From Sphingobium sp. TKS (lineage in GTDB: Bacteria > Pseudomonadota > Alphaproteobacteria > Sphingomonadales > Sphingomonadaceae), in NCBI RefSeq assembly GCF_001563265.1, contig NZ_CP005083.1, positions 1,429,001 through 1,493,000 of the forward strand: DNA of 64,000 nt, read 5' to 3'. The notes beneath the pieces are model-generated. The model saw nothing but the letters and a program-made list of their open reading frames with translations. It did not search any database and was not told where the DNA came from. Made by a program: the position numbers and the translations under genes. Positions 45,870-53,257 of the stretch are shown in pieces (position 1 is the stretch's first letter; the number at the start of each line of letters is the position of its first letter).

Positions 45870-46190
45870 ATGAAATATGACGGGGAGATGCTGGCGCGGC
45901 TGGTGGCGCAGGCCGAGGCGCAGCCGGTGGGCATGGATATGCTGATGATCCGGGCGCTGATCGAGGAGGCGAGCGAGCTGGGCGCGGGGCGGGCGCTGGA
46001 GCGGTTGGGGCTGGCCGATGGCGGGGCGCCGGACGATGTGCGGGAATTGCGCGAACTGCTGGGAGCCTGGCGGGACGCGAAGAAGGCGGCGCGGGGTGCT
46101 GTTTTTGCGTGGGTCGTGCGCGTGGTGATGGCGCTGCTGCTGCTGGGGATGGCGGTGAAGCTGGGCTTGCTGGGGCTGGTGCATGAATGA
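45870..46190 (+). CDS. DUF6127-like GTA gp3.5 protein
   Basis: The 106-residue protein has an N-terminal helical region (MLARLVAQAEAQPVG, then IEEASELGAGRALERLGLAD) and one C-terminal membrane helix (VVRVVMALLLLGMAVKLGLLGL). It is the small gene expected between portal and protease in sphingomonad GTAs. It overlaps the protease by 8 bases. The function is unknown. Confidence 0.75.
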   Translation: MKYDGEMLARLVAQAEAQPVGMDMLMIRALIEEASELGAGRALERLGLADGGAPDDVRELRELLGAWRDAKKAARGAVFAWVVRVVMALLLLGMAVKLGLLGLVHE

Positions 46191-46602
46191 TGTGCGGTTT
46201 GCCGGATATGCGGCGGTGTTCGATCGGGTGGATCGCGGCGGGGATGTGGTGCGGGCGGGGGCATTTGCCGGGGTTGTGGCGGGGGTGCCCTTGCTGTGGC
46301 AGCATCGGCCGGGAGAGGTAATCGGGACGGTCGAGAAGGTCGAGGAGGATGCACGGGGCTTGCGCGTGATCGGGCGGGTTTCGGGGCGGACGGCTGCCGG
46401 GCGGGAGGCTGGCCGCGCGCTTCGGGAGAAAGCGGTGGACGGCTTGTCCTTTGGCTATCGGGTGCGGGAGGCGCGCGGTTGCGCGCCGCGTGAATTGTTG
46501 GAGCTGGAGGTGGTGGAGGTGAGCGTGGTGACGCATCCGATGCAGGATCTGGCTCGGGTGATTGCGGTGGAGGGGGCGTCGCCCTCATCCAACTTCGCCT
46601 AG
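46183..46602 (+). CDS. HK97-family prohead protease (GTA gp4)
   Basis: The 139-residue protease matures the capsid: FAGYAAVFDRVDRGGDVVRAGAFAG, PLLWQHRPGEVIG (catalytic His), and LSFGYRVREA with LEVVEVSVVTHPMQ (catalytic Ser in the herpes-type serine protease fold). It overlaps the DUF6127-like gene. The last residues SPSSNFA and the stop codon lie inside a dispersed repeat element (see 46580-46650), so the original C-terminus may have been replaced. Confidence 0.93.
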   Translation: MNDVRFAGYAAVFDRVDRGGDVVRAGAFAGVVAGVPLLWQHRPGEVIGTVEKVEEDARGLRVIGRVSGRTAAGREAGRALREKAVDGLSFGYRVREARGCAPRELLELEVVEVSVVTHPMQDLARVIAVEGASPSSNFA

Positions 46603-46650
46603 CCAGCAGAGCTGGCAAGGATTCGTATCCTTCTCCCGCGGGGAGAAGGA
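46580..46650. repeat. Dispersed repeat element, copy 1 (GTA protease end)
   Basis: CCTCATCCAACTTCGCCTA is followed by a small hairpin and then CGTATCCTTCTCCC; the 10-base arms TCCTTCTCCC (46628-46637) and GGGAGAAGGA (46641-46650) are exact complements. Copy 2 at 47819-47887 has the same order with a different middle hairpin. It supplies the protease stop codon. Confidence 0.7.
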
Positions 46651-46657
46651 ATGGTTC

Positions 46658-46685
46658 GGGCGGTCCGGTTTGGGCCGCCCTTTTT
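46658..46685 (+). terminator. Intrinsic terminator-like hairpin 13 bases before the capsid gene
   Basis: GGGCGGTCC (46658-46666) and GGGCCGCCC (46672-46680) form a 9-bp stem followed by five T residues. The capsid ATG is at 46699. It should terminate or attenuate readthrough from the upstream part of the operon. Confidence 0.72.
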
Positions 46686-46698
46686 CGTGGGAGTGGCT

Positions 46699-47811
46699 AT
46701 GACGGATCAGTTGGAAGCGAGCTTTGATGCGGTGGTGCAGGGTGAGCGTATCGCTGGCCTTGAGAATGAGGTGGCGGCGCTGAAGGGGGCTTTGCTTGTC
46801 CAGCAGAGGCCGGCGCTGGATGGGGTGAAGGGTGGGGCGGTCGATCCGCGTCGTGCCGCCTTTGTCGATCGCTATGTGCGGCAGGGGCTTGAGGCGGGTG
46901 TCGAACTCAAGAGCTTTTCCGGGGCTTCCGGTGCCGCGGGCGGCTATGCGGTGCCGCGGGAGATCGACCAGATCATCGATGCGACGCTGAAGGGCATTTC
47001 GCCCATTCGTTCGATCGCCAATGTCGTGCGGACGGGGACGGCGGGCTATCGCAAGCTGGTGACGTCGGGCGGCATCGTGTCCGGCTGGGCCAGCGAGACG
47101 GGGGCGCGGACGGAGACGGCGACGCCCAGCTTCAATGAGATCGTGCCGCCTTCGGGTGAGCTTTATGCCAATCCGGCGGCGTCTCAGGCGATGCTGGACG
47201 ATGCGCAGTTCGATGTCGAGGGCTGGCTGGCGGGCGAGATCGCCCGCGAGTTCGCGGCGGCGGAGGGCGCGGCCTTCGTCAATGGCAATGGGACGAACAA
47301 GCCCAAGGGGTTCCTGACCTATACGACCACCAATGAGGCGGACAGCGTGCGGGCCTTCGGGTCGCTGCAATATGTGGCTTCGGGGGCTTCCGGCGCTTTT
47401 ACGGCCTCGGGTCAGGACAAGCTGATCGATCTGGTGCAGAGCCTGCGGGCGCCCTATCGTCAGGGAGCCTGTTTCGTGATGAATTCGGCTACGCTGGCGG
47501 TCATTCGCAAGATGAAGACCAGCGATGGGGCGTTTATCTGGCAGCCTTCATTGGCGGCGGGGCAGCCCGCGACCTTGCTGGGCTATCCGGTGATCGAGGC
47601 GGAGGATATGCCGGATATCGCGGCGGCTTCGCTGTCGATTGCCTTTGGCAATTTCCAGACGGGCTATGTGATTTCGGAGCGGAGCGAGACGAGCATCCTG
47701 CGCGATCCGTTCAGCAACAAGCCCTTTGTCCACTTCTATGCGGTGAAGCGGATTGGCGGGGCCGTGGCGAATTCGGAGGCGATCAAGCTGATGAAGTTCG
47801 CGGCTTCCTAA
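46699..47811 (+). CDS. Major capsid protein, HK97 fold (GTA gp5)
   Basis: The 370-residue capsid protein builds the GTA head. An N-terminal scaffolding-type region (LENEVAALKGALLVQQRP) precedes the mature domain: GGYAVPREIDQIIDATLKGISPIRSIANVV, SETGARTETATPSFNEIVPPSGELYANP, NGNGTNKPKGFLTY and ILRDPFSNKPFVHFYAVKRIGGAV, all HK97/phage-capsid signatures. Cleavage by the upstream protease near residue 60-90 is likely. The gene follows a terminator-like hairpin and is followed by repeat copy 2. Confidence 0.97.
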   Translation: MTDQLEASFDAVVQGERIAGLENEVAALKGALLVQQRPALDGVKGGAVDPRRAAFVDRYVRQGLEAGVELKSFSGASGAAGGYAVPREIDQIIDATLKGISPIRSIANVVRTGTAGYRKLVTSGGIVSGWASETGARTETATPSFNEIVPPSGELYANPAASQAMLDDAQFDVEGWLAGEIAREFAAAEGAAFVNGNGTNKPKGFLTYTTTNEADSVRAFGSLQYVASGASGAFTASGQDKLIDLVQSLRAPYRQGACFVMNSATLAVIRKMKTSDGAFIWQPSLAAGQPATLLGYPVIEAEDMPDIAAASLSIAFGNFQTGYVISERSETSILRDPFSNKPFVHFYAVKRIGGAVANSEAIKLMKFAAS

Positions 47812-47818
47812 AGGGGCG

Positions 47819-47887
47819 CCCTCATCCAACTTCGCCTAAGCGGCTTTGCCGCTAAGGCTGCGTATCCTTCTCCCGCAGGGAGAAGGA
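47819..47887. repeat. Dispersed repeat element, copy 2 (after capsid gene)
   Basis: CCCTCATCCAACTTCGCCTA, a hairpin AGCGGCTTTGCCGCT and CGTATCCTTCTCCC follow the capsid stop. The arms TCCTTCTCCC (47865-47874) and GGGAGAAGGA (47878-47887) are exact complements. It shares the outer sequences with copy 1 near 46.6 kb. Confidence 0.7.
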
Positions 47888-47892
47888 CTTGT

Positions 47893-47921
47893 GGGGGCGT
47901 CCTGTGGGCGTCCCCCTTTTT
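47893..47921 (+). terminator. Terminator-like hairpin before the head-tail connector gene
   Basis: GGGGGCGTCC (47893-47902) pairs imperfectly with GGGCGTCCCCC (47906-47916), one base bulged, and then TTTTT follows. It ends 14 bases before the gp6 ATG. Confidence 0.6.
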
Positions 47922-47935
47922 CTTGGGGAGGGGCC

Positions 47936-48421
47936 ATGCTGGCGGATCTCAAGGCCTGGTTGCGGATCGGGTCGGATGATGAGGATGGGGTGCTGGAGCG
48001 GCTTTTGGGAAGCGCTTCGGGGCTTTGCGAGCAGTTTATCGGGCAGTGGCTGGTGGTGCGGGAGGCTTCCGAAACTATCATGGCCGATGGGAGCTGGCAG
48101 CGGCTGATGGCGCGGCCGGTGGTGGCGATTTTGGGCGTCGAGGTGGCGGACGTGGCTTTGGCGCCGGAGGCTTATGCGGTCGATATCGATGCTGCGGGGG
48201 ATGGCTGGGTGCGGGCGCGGCTGGTGGATGGGCCGGGTGCGGTGACGGTGCGGCTTCGGGCCGGGATGGCTGAGGATGCAGAGGGGCTGCCTGAGGCGAT
48301 CCGGCAGGGGATCGTGCGGCTGGCGGCCGAGCATTTCGCGGCGCGGGATGGAGAGGTGGCGACGCCGCCTGCCGTGGTGAGCGCGTTGTGGCGGCCCTGG
48401 CGGCGGATGCGGCTGGCATGA
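47936..48421 (+). CDS. Head-tail connector protein (GTA gp6)
   Basis: The 161-residue helical adaptor binds under the portal: LADLKAWLRIGSDDEDGVLERLLGSASGLCEQFIGQWLVVRE is the phage gp6-like N-terminal region, followed by a beta insertion and RQGIVRLAAEHFAARD. GGGGAGGGG lies 4 bases before ATG 47936. It overlaps the next gene by 4 bp. Confidence 0.9.
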   Translation: MLADLKAWLRIGSDDEDGVLERLLGSASGLCEQFIGQWLVVREASETIMADGSWQRLMARPVVAILGVEVADVALAPEAYAVDIDAAGDGWVRARLVDGPGAVTVRLRAGMAEDAEGLPEAIRQGIVRLAAEHFAARDGEVATPPAVVSALWRPWRRMRLA

Positions 48422-48609
48422 TCGAGCGGCTTCGGACGCTGGTGATGGAGCGGGTCGAGGCGCGGCGGCGGGGGATCGTCGCGGCGGCGGGCGCGCTTGG
48501 CGTTGAAGCGCGGGTTGAGGGCGAGGTGGTGCGATTGTCCGGGCCTGGCCTCAAGCGACGGTGGATGGGCGATCTGGCGCTGAGGGAAGCGGGAAGGGGG
48601 CGGCGATGA
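48418..48609 (+). CDS. Short protein in the GTA gp7 (head closure) slot
   Basis: The 63-residue protein (MIERLRTLVMERVEARRRG, then VEARVEGEVVRLSGPGLKRRWM) occupies the position of the head-tail stopper. RcGTA gp7 is longer (about 110 residues), so this is either a shortened closure protein or another connector. It overlaps both neighbours (ATGA). Confidence 0.65.
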   Translation: MIERLRTLVMERVEARRRGIVAAAGALGVEARVEGEVVRLSGPGLKRRWMGDLALREAGRGRR

Positions 48610-49001
48610 GCGCGGAAGTGGCGGTGCGCGGGGTAGTCGTTGCGGCTTTGCGCGGCGATGCGGATTTGATGGCGGGGTTGAACGGGGTGTTCGATGGAAC
48701 GCCGGGACGGGCCAGCGCGCCTTATGGCGTGGTGGGCGATTGTGTTGCGCTGGATTGGGGCGCGAAGGATGTCGAGGGGCGGGAGCTGACCTTGACCGTC
48801 AGCCTGTTCGATGTGGGAGAGGCGCCTTCGCGGCTGGCGGGGCTGTTGGGGCGCGTGGATGCAGTCTTGCGGGCGGTTGGGTCAGCGGAGGGCTGGCGGG
48901 TTGTCAGTGCGCGGCTGGTCCGGTCGCGCCTGTCGCGGACGGGCGCGCGGGATGGGTGGCAGGCGCTGGTCGACTATCGGTTGCGCGTGGTGTGCGGCTG
49001 A
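48606..49001 (+). CDS. DUF3168 tail-terminator-type protein (GTA gp8)
   Basis: The 131-residue protein has VAALRGDADLMAGLNGVFDGTPGRASAPYGVVGD and LTVSLFDVGEAPSRLAGLLGRVDAVL, the DUF3168 pattern of tail completion/terminator proteins in GTA and related siphophages. It probably caps the tail tube at the neck. It overlaps the gp7-slot gene by 4 bp. Confidence 0.9.
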   Translation: MSAEVAVRGVVVAALRGDADLMAGLNGVFDGTPGRASAPYGVVGDCVALDWGAKDVEGRELTLTVSLFDVGEAPSRLAGLLGRVDAVLRAVGSAEGWRVVSARLVRSRLSRTGARDGWQALVDYRLRVVCG

Positions 49002-49004
49002 CGA

Positions 49005-49328
49005 TCAGGACTTCGAATAGTCCTCGAACTCGCCGATGATCTTGTCCCTATATTCGCTGATCTGGTCGTCCGCGTCGGACTGGGCATCCTTTTCCGACAT
49101 GCCGGTCGACTTGTCGTCCGCGACGATGGCGGCGCGGAAGGCGGTTTCCTGTGTGCCGCACTGCGCCTTCAGAGAGGCCTGGAAATCACTGAGCGACATC
49201 TTCTTGTCGAGCGCGGGCTGAATCTGTTTTTCCAGGCACGCCGAATAGGTCTTGCGGCCGTTGCCGACGGCGTCGCCGCTCTGTGGGGCGGCGGCCAGCA
49301 ACAGCATCAGGGGGGCGGTCACGAACAT
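49005..49328 (-). CDS. Secreted hypothetical protein on the opposite strand within the GTA cluster
   Basis: The 107-residue protein has an N-terminal signal-like stretch (FVTAPLMLLLAAAPQSGDA), two Cys residues (YSACLEK, KAQCGTQE) and helical charged repeats (MSEKDAQSDADDQISEYRDKIIGEFEDY). GAGAGG precedes ATG 49328. It lies between gp8 and gp9 against the direction of the cluster, its end only 3 bases from the gp8 stop. It has no particle role known to me. Confidence 0.75.
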   Translation of the reverse strand: MFVTAPLMLLLAAAPQSGDAVGNGRKTYSACLEKQIQPALDKKMSLSDFQASLKAQCGTQETAFRAAIVADDKSTGMSEKDAQSDADDQISEYRDKIIGEFEDYSKS

Positions 49329-49386
49329 TTTGGGCCTCTCTCCATATCCCGAATCTTGCACGGTTTATCTTAGAGGAGAATGCTCC

Positions 49387-49794
49387 ATGGGCGTGGAAAA
49401 AGGAAGCGCGTTTCTATTGAAAATAGGGGATGGCGGGGCTCCGGTGGCCTATGCGACGGTCGCCGGAATGCGCACGACGCAGCTATCCGTCAATGGCGAG
49501 GCGGTGAACGTTACCAACAAGGATTCGGGCGGCTGGCGCGAGTTGCTGTCGGGCGCGGGCGTGCGGTCGGTGAGCGTGTCGGCGGCGGGGATCTTTACCG
49601 GATCGGCGGCGGAGGTGCGGCTGCGCAACCATGCGCTGGCGGGAACCATCGAGGATTATGAGCTGAGCTTCGAAAGCGGCGAGAAGATGCGCGGGCGCTT
49701 TCTGGTGACGCGGCTGGATTATGCCGGGGATTATAATGGGGAGCGCAATTATGCGCTGAGCCTGGAGAGCAGCGGCGCGGTGGTGTCGCTATGA
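49387..49794 (+). CDS. Major tail tube protein (GTA gp9)
   Basis: The 135-residue protein forms stacked hexamers of the tail tube. The TP901-1-type major tail pattern is visible: GSAFLLKIGDGGAPVAYATVAGMRTTQLSVNGEAVNVTNKDSGGWRELL and FTGSAAEVRLRNHALAG, split by turns. GAGGAG is 7 bases upstream of ATG 49387. Translation is coupled to gp10 by overlap. Confidence 0.93.
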   Translation: MGVEKGSAFLLKIGDGGAPVAYATVAGMRTTQLSVNGEAVNVTNKDSGGWRELLSGAGVRSVSVSAAGIFTGSAAEVRLRNHALAGTIEDYELSFESGEKMRGRFLVTRLDYAGDYNGERNYALSLESSGAVVSL

Positions 49795-50102
49795 GCGGGG
49801 CCAATGGCGCACGGGGCGAGGCCGCGCTGGAGCTGGGAGGGGAGCGGCTGGTGCTGCGGCCCAGTTTCGCGGCTTTGGTGGCGGCTGAGGAGGAGTTGGG
49901 GCCGCTGTTTTCGCTCGTGGAACGCGCGGCGGACGGGAAGCTGTCGCTGGCCGAGATGGCGGGGCTGTTTTGGCATTGTCTGGCGGAGCCGCCGGCCGGG
50001 TTGACGCGGGAAGCCCTGGGCGAGGCGATCGTGGCGGCGGGGCTGGCGACGCTGACGCCGGTTTTGCGGGGCATATTGGGCCAGATACTGGGGGGACGAT
50101 GA
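49791..50102 (+). CDS. GTA gp10 family tail assembly protein
   Basis: The 103-residue protein belongs to the GTA-gp10 family (GERLVLRPSFAALVAAEEELGPLFSLVERAADGKLSLAEMAGLFWHCL). It is a helical tail assembly chaperone-type protein found between tube and tape-measure genes. It overlaps both neighbours (ATGA at both ends). Confidence 0.9.
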   Translation: MSGANGARGEAALELGGERLVLRPSFAALVAAEEELGPLFSLVERAADGKLSLAEMAGLFWHCLAEPPAGLTREALGEAIVAAGLATLTPVLRGILGQILGGR

Positions 50103-50335
50103 GCTTTTTCAAGGCGGCGGCGCGGTTGGCCGGGGTCGCGGGGTGGTTGCTCGGGTGGCGGCCGGATGAGTTCTGGCGCTCGACGCCGGTGGAGCTGGAG
50201 AGCGTGTTGCGGGCGGCTCGGGGGGAAGAGGAGCCGGAGGTCGGGATGGATCGCGGGGAGTTGGAGAGGTTGAAGGCGGTGATGCCGGATGGCGGGGTGC
50301 CTGGGGCACGCCCCCACCCCCAACCCCTCCCCTGA
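50099..50335 (+). CDS. Tail assembly chaperone (rcc01693-like)
   Basis: The 78-residue protein has the short motif LLGWRPDEFWRSTPVELESVLRA typical of rcc01693-type chaperones that guide the tape measure. It overlaps gp10 by 4 bp. Its last residues (RPHPQPLP) and stop codon (TGA, in the hairpin loop) come from a dispersed GGGGAGGGG repeat, so the C-terminus looks remodelled. Confidence 0.85.
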   Translation: MSFFKAAARLAGVAGWLLGWRPDEFWRSTPVELESVLRAARGEEEPEVGMDRGELERLKAVMPDGGVPGARPHPQPLP

Positions 50336-50352
50336 AGGGGAGGGGATTTTTT
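50311..50352 (+). terminator. Repeat-derived terminator-like hairpin before the tape-measure gene
   Basis: CCCCTCCCC (50324-50332) and GGGGAGGGG (50337-50345) form a perfect 9-bp stem with a TGAA loop, then ATTTTTTC. The TGA of the loop is the upstream stop codon. The tape-measure ATG is at 50379. Confidence 0.68.
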
Positions 50353-50378
50353 CTTTCTTTTTCGGATTCGAGGGCGGG

Positions 50379-50921
50379 ATGGACGAGGAAATCGACAATC
50401 TGGTCGTGCGGGTGCGGGCGGATACGCAGGGTTTTGCCCGGGATGTCGAGGCTATGCGGGGGGAATTGGAAGGGCCGCTGGCCGGCGGTGCGGAGCGGGC
50501 TGGGCGGCGGATCGAGCAGGGGTTGTTGCGGGCGGTTCGGACCGGGCAGTTCGGGTTTGAGGAACTCAAGAGCATCGCGCTGCGGGTGTTGGATGACATT
50601 GCGGCCAGCGCCTTGCGGGCTGGGATGAACAGCATCGGGGGCGATGGCGGGCTGATCGGGTTGGCCGCCTCCGCGCTGGGTTTGCCGGGGCGGGCTACCG
50701 GCGGGCCGGTGGCGCCGGGGCGGGCCTATGTCGTGGGAGAGCGGGGGCCGGAGGTCTTTGTGCCGACGGCGAGCGGGCAGGTCGTTCCGCATGGCGGTGG
50801 AGGTGCGCGGGACGTGCGGGTGAACATCGCGGTGCAGGGGCAGGGGGCGGATAACGCCCGATTATTGGCGCGCAGTGCGCGGCAGGTGGCTCGGGCGGTC
50901 AGGGGAGCGATTGGCGGATGA
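50379..50921 (+). CDS. Short tail tape-measure protein (GTA gp11)
   Basis: The 180-residue protein has a coiled helical N-terminal part (DNLVVRVRADTQGFARDVEAMRGELEGPLAGGAERAGRRIEQGLL) and a C-terminal VGERGPEVFVPTASGQVVPHGGGGARDVRVNIAVQG. That tail is typical of lambda-type tape-measure ends. It is very short for a tape measure, matching the short GTA tail. It overlaps gp12 by 4 bp. Confidence 0.88.
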   Translation: MDEEIDNLVVRVRADTQGFARDVEAMRGELEGPLAGGAERAGRRIEQGLLRAVRTGQFGFEELKSIALRVLDDIAASALRAGMNSIGGDGGLIGLAASALGLPGRATGGPVAPGRAYVVGERGPEVFVPTASGQVVPHGGGGARDVRVNIAVQGQGADNARLLARSARQVARAVRGAIGG

Positions 50922-53257
50922 GCGGACTTGGGTACTGGCTTGCTGACGTGCGGCGGGGGCAAGAGGCGCGGTTCATGAAGCGCTTTGCGCCGACGCATTG
51001 GACCGTCAATTTCCCCCGGCCGATGATGGCGAGTGTGGTGACGACCGCGCCGGATGCCCCCTCTGGACCTGGATTGCGCGTGGATGCGGTTTTCTATGGG
51101 TCGGGGGATCTGGCGGGGCTGATCTGGGAGGCGGAGGACAAATGGAGTCATCCCCTGCTGGCTTATGAGACGGATCGGGATTTTCGGGACTGCATGCTGC
51201 GTTTTCGCTGGCGGAGCGGGGGGCTGCGGCGGCTGGATGAGACGCATGGGCCTACGCTGACCATCGAGGGGCGGGATGCGGAGGGGACGCCGCGGGCCTG
51301 GTATGTGCGCTTGTGGAACTATGCGAGCGGTGGGGCGGAAGATGCTGTCATTACGCTGGATTTTTCCAGCGTCAGAAGTGGCTTCCTGTTGAGTGAGGGG
51401 GAGGATGTCTGGGCGGGCGATGTGGACCGGATGTTCATCTCGCTCGCCGCGCCGGGTTATGATGCGGGCACTACGGCTTTCGCCGCCGGGGTTGAGGGGT
51501 GGTGTGAGCTTTCGGGCATAAGATGCGATGGCGCGGGGTCGGTGCTGCGGGTTGGCGACGTGGTGCTGCCGGAGCATGGGCTGTCGATGGCGACGGGCTA
51601 TGACGACTGCTTCAACCAGACGCCGGAGCGGATTGTCGCTTCGATCCATGCTCTGGGGTATCGCGGGGACATTAATCATTATGTCGGGATGAGCCATTAT
51701 TTCCGGCTCGAACCGTTGGGGGGCGGATTTTATATCAGTCTGGCGGGCGGCGTGTTGAATGCGCCTTGCGCGGCCTGGCATGCGGATTTTGCGCGGCAGG
51801 CCAAGGCGCTGGGGCTGGGGGTGATCTGGTCGCTTTCCTATGAATTGTTCGATGCGCATTGCTGGAATGACTGGAAGCAGCGGGCCGAGGATGGTGCGCC
51901 GGCGCTGACGGGGTGGTCGCCGCCTTCGACTTTGCTCTCGCCCGCGCATGATGGGGCGATGAGCTATTTGCGGTTGGTCGCGGGAGCCTTTGTTTCCATT
52001 GGGTTGTCGGCTGAACTGGCGATCAGCTTTCAGGTGGGCGAGCCTTGGTGGTGGGTGATGCCGGATGGGCGCATCTGTCTTTATGACGATGCGGCTCGGG
52101 CGGCTTTTGGCGGGGCGCTGGTTTCCATTGCGGATGTCCGGGGGGTCTTGAGCGCGCCTCAAAAGGCTTTGCTGGATCGGGCGGGGGAAGTGTTGGCGGC
52201 TTCGACCGCGGCGCTTTGCGGCTGGGTGAAAGGTCTGGCGCCGGGGGCGGTGACGCATTTGCTGGCCTATTTGCCGACCGTGCTCGATCCTTTGGCGCCG
52301 GAGGCGAAGCGGGCGAATATGCCCTTGGGATGGGCTTCGCCGGCCTTCGACGTGTTGCAATTGGAAGATTATGATTGGGTGACGGAGGGACGAGAGCGTC
52401 TCACCGCGCTTGGGGTTGAGCTGGCGGTCGAACGGCTGGGCTATCCGGTTCATGAGCAGCATTATTTTTCGGGCTTCGTGCTGCGGGCGGAGGATGCGGT
52501 GCAGTGGCGGGAGATTGCGGCGGCGGCGGACGCGGCGGTGCGGCGGGGGACGGCGGCGACCTTTGTCTGGGCGCTGCCGCAGGTCGCGCGGGACGGCTTT
52601 ACCTGCTTCCGACTGGATGGGGAGGATGATGTGCAGGCCTTTGATGATGTGGCTTTTCCTTTGGGCGTAGGGCGGGAGGCGAGTGTGGCGCCCGCCTTTT
52701 CGACGCAGATCGTGGAGAGCGTGTCCGGGCATGAGCGGAGGAGCAGCGACTGGGCGGATGCGCGGCTGTCTTTCGATGCGGGGCCGGGTGTGCGGTCGGA
52801 GGCGGACACGGCGGCGCTGATCGCTTTCTTTCGGGCGCGGCGGGGGGCGGCGCGGGGGTTTCGGTTCAGCGATCCCTATGATGATCGCAGTTGCGGCGTT
52901 GGTGAAGCGCCGGGGCCGTTGGACCAGCGGCTGGGCCTGGGCGACGGGGTGCGGGCGGAGTTTCCGCTGCAGCGTTTCTACGGCGTTGGCGAGGAGGCGC
53001 AGGCGCGGCGGATCACGCGGCCGGTGGCGGGGACCATCCGGGTCGCCGTGGATGGGGTCGAGATGGTCGGCGGCTGGAGTCACTCCGGCCTGGGGGTGAT
53101 CGCCTTTGATGAAGCTCCGGCGGAGGGCGTGGTGTTGACGGCGGGCTTTCGCTTCGATGTGCCGGTGCGCTTTGCCGAGGATCGGCTGGACATCAACCGG
53201 GCGACCTTCGCGGCTGGGGAGGCGCCTTCGGTGCTGTTGGTGGAGATCAGGGAATGA
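50918..53257 (+). CDS. GTA gp12-type DUF2460 protein fused to a TIM-barrel-like domain
   Basis: This is a 779-residue protein. Residues about 1-180 are a beta-rich domain (FMKRFAPTHWTVNFPRPMMA). About 195-590 resemble a glycoside-hydrolase-like TIM barrel (MATGYDDCFNQTPERIVASIHALGYRG, then SHYFRLEPLGGGFYISLAGG and VIWSLSYELFDAHCWNDWK), as in non-contractile tail sheath proteins. About 590-779 are DUF2460 (AFSTQIVESVSGHERRSSDWADARLSFDAGPG). In RcGTA gp12 is only the DUF2460 unit, so this is a fusion. It probably forms the distal tail and contacts the cell surface. Confidence 0.88.
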   Translation: MSGLGYWLADVRRGQEARFMKRFAPTHWTVNFPRPMMASVVTTAPDAPSGPGLRVDAVFYGSGDLAGLIWEAEDKWSHPLLAYETDRDFRDCMLRFRWRSGGLRRLDETHGPTLTIEGRDAEGTPRAWYVRLWNYASGGAEDAVITLDFSSVRSGFLLSEGEDVWAGDVDRMFISLAAPGYDAGTTAFAAGVEGWCELSGIRCDGAGSVLRVGDVVLPEHGLSMATGYDDCFNQTPERIVASIHALGYRGDINHYVGMSHYFRLEPLGGGFYISLAGGVLNAPCAAWHADFARQAKALGLGVIWSLSYELFDAHCWNDWKQRAEDGAPALTGWSPPSTLLSPAHDGAMSYLRLVAGAFVSIGLSAELAISFQVGEPWWWVMPDGRICLYDDAARAAFGGALVSIADVRGVLSAPQKALLDRAGEVLAASTAALCGWVKGLAPGAVTHLLAYLPTVLDPLAPEAKRANMPLGWASPAFDVLQLEDYDWVTEGRERLTALGVELAVERLGYPVHEQHYFSGFVLRAEDAVQWREIAAAADAAVRRGTAATFVWALPQVARDGFTCFRLDGEDDVQAFDDVAFPLGVGREASVAPAFSTQIVESVSGHERRSSDWADARLSFDAGPGVRSEADTAALIAFFRARRGAARGFRFSDPYDDRSCGVGEAPGPLDQRLGLGDGVRAEFPLQRFYGVGEEAQARRITRPVAGTIRVAVDGVEMVGGWSHSGLGVIAFDEAPAEGVVLTAGFRFDVPVRFAEDRLDINRATFAAGEAPSVLLVEIRE

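Noticed and set aside
50726..53083. 785-codon frame on the minus strand opposite gp12
   Set aside because: Shadow of the plus-strand gp12 gene; product is His/Arg/Pro-rich with no recognisable motif.
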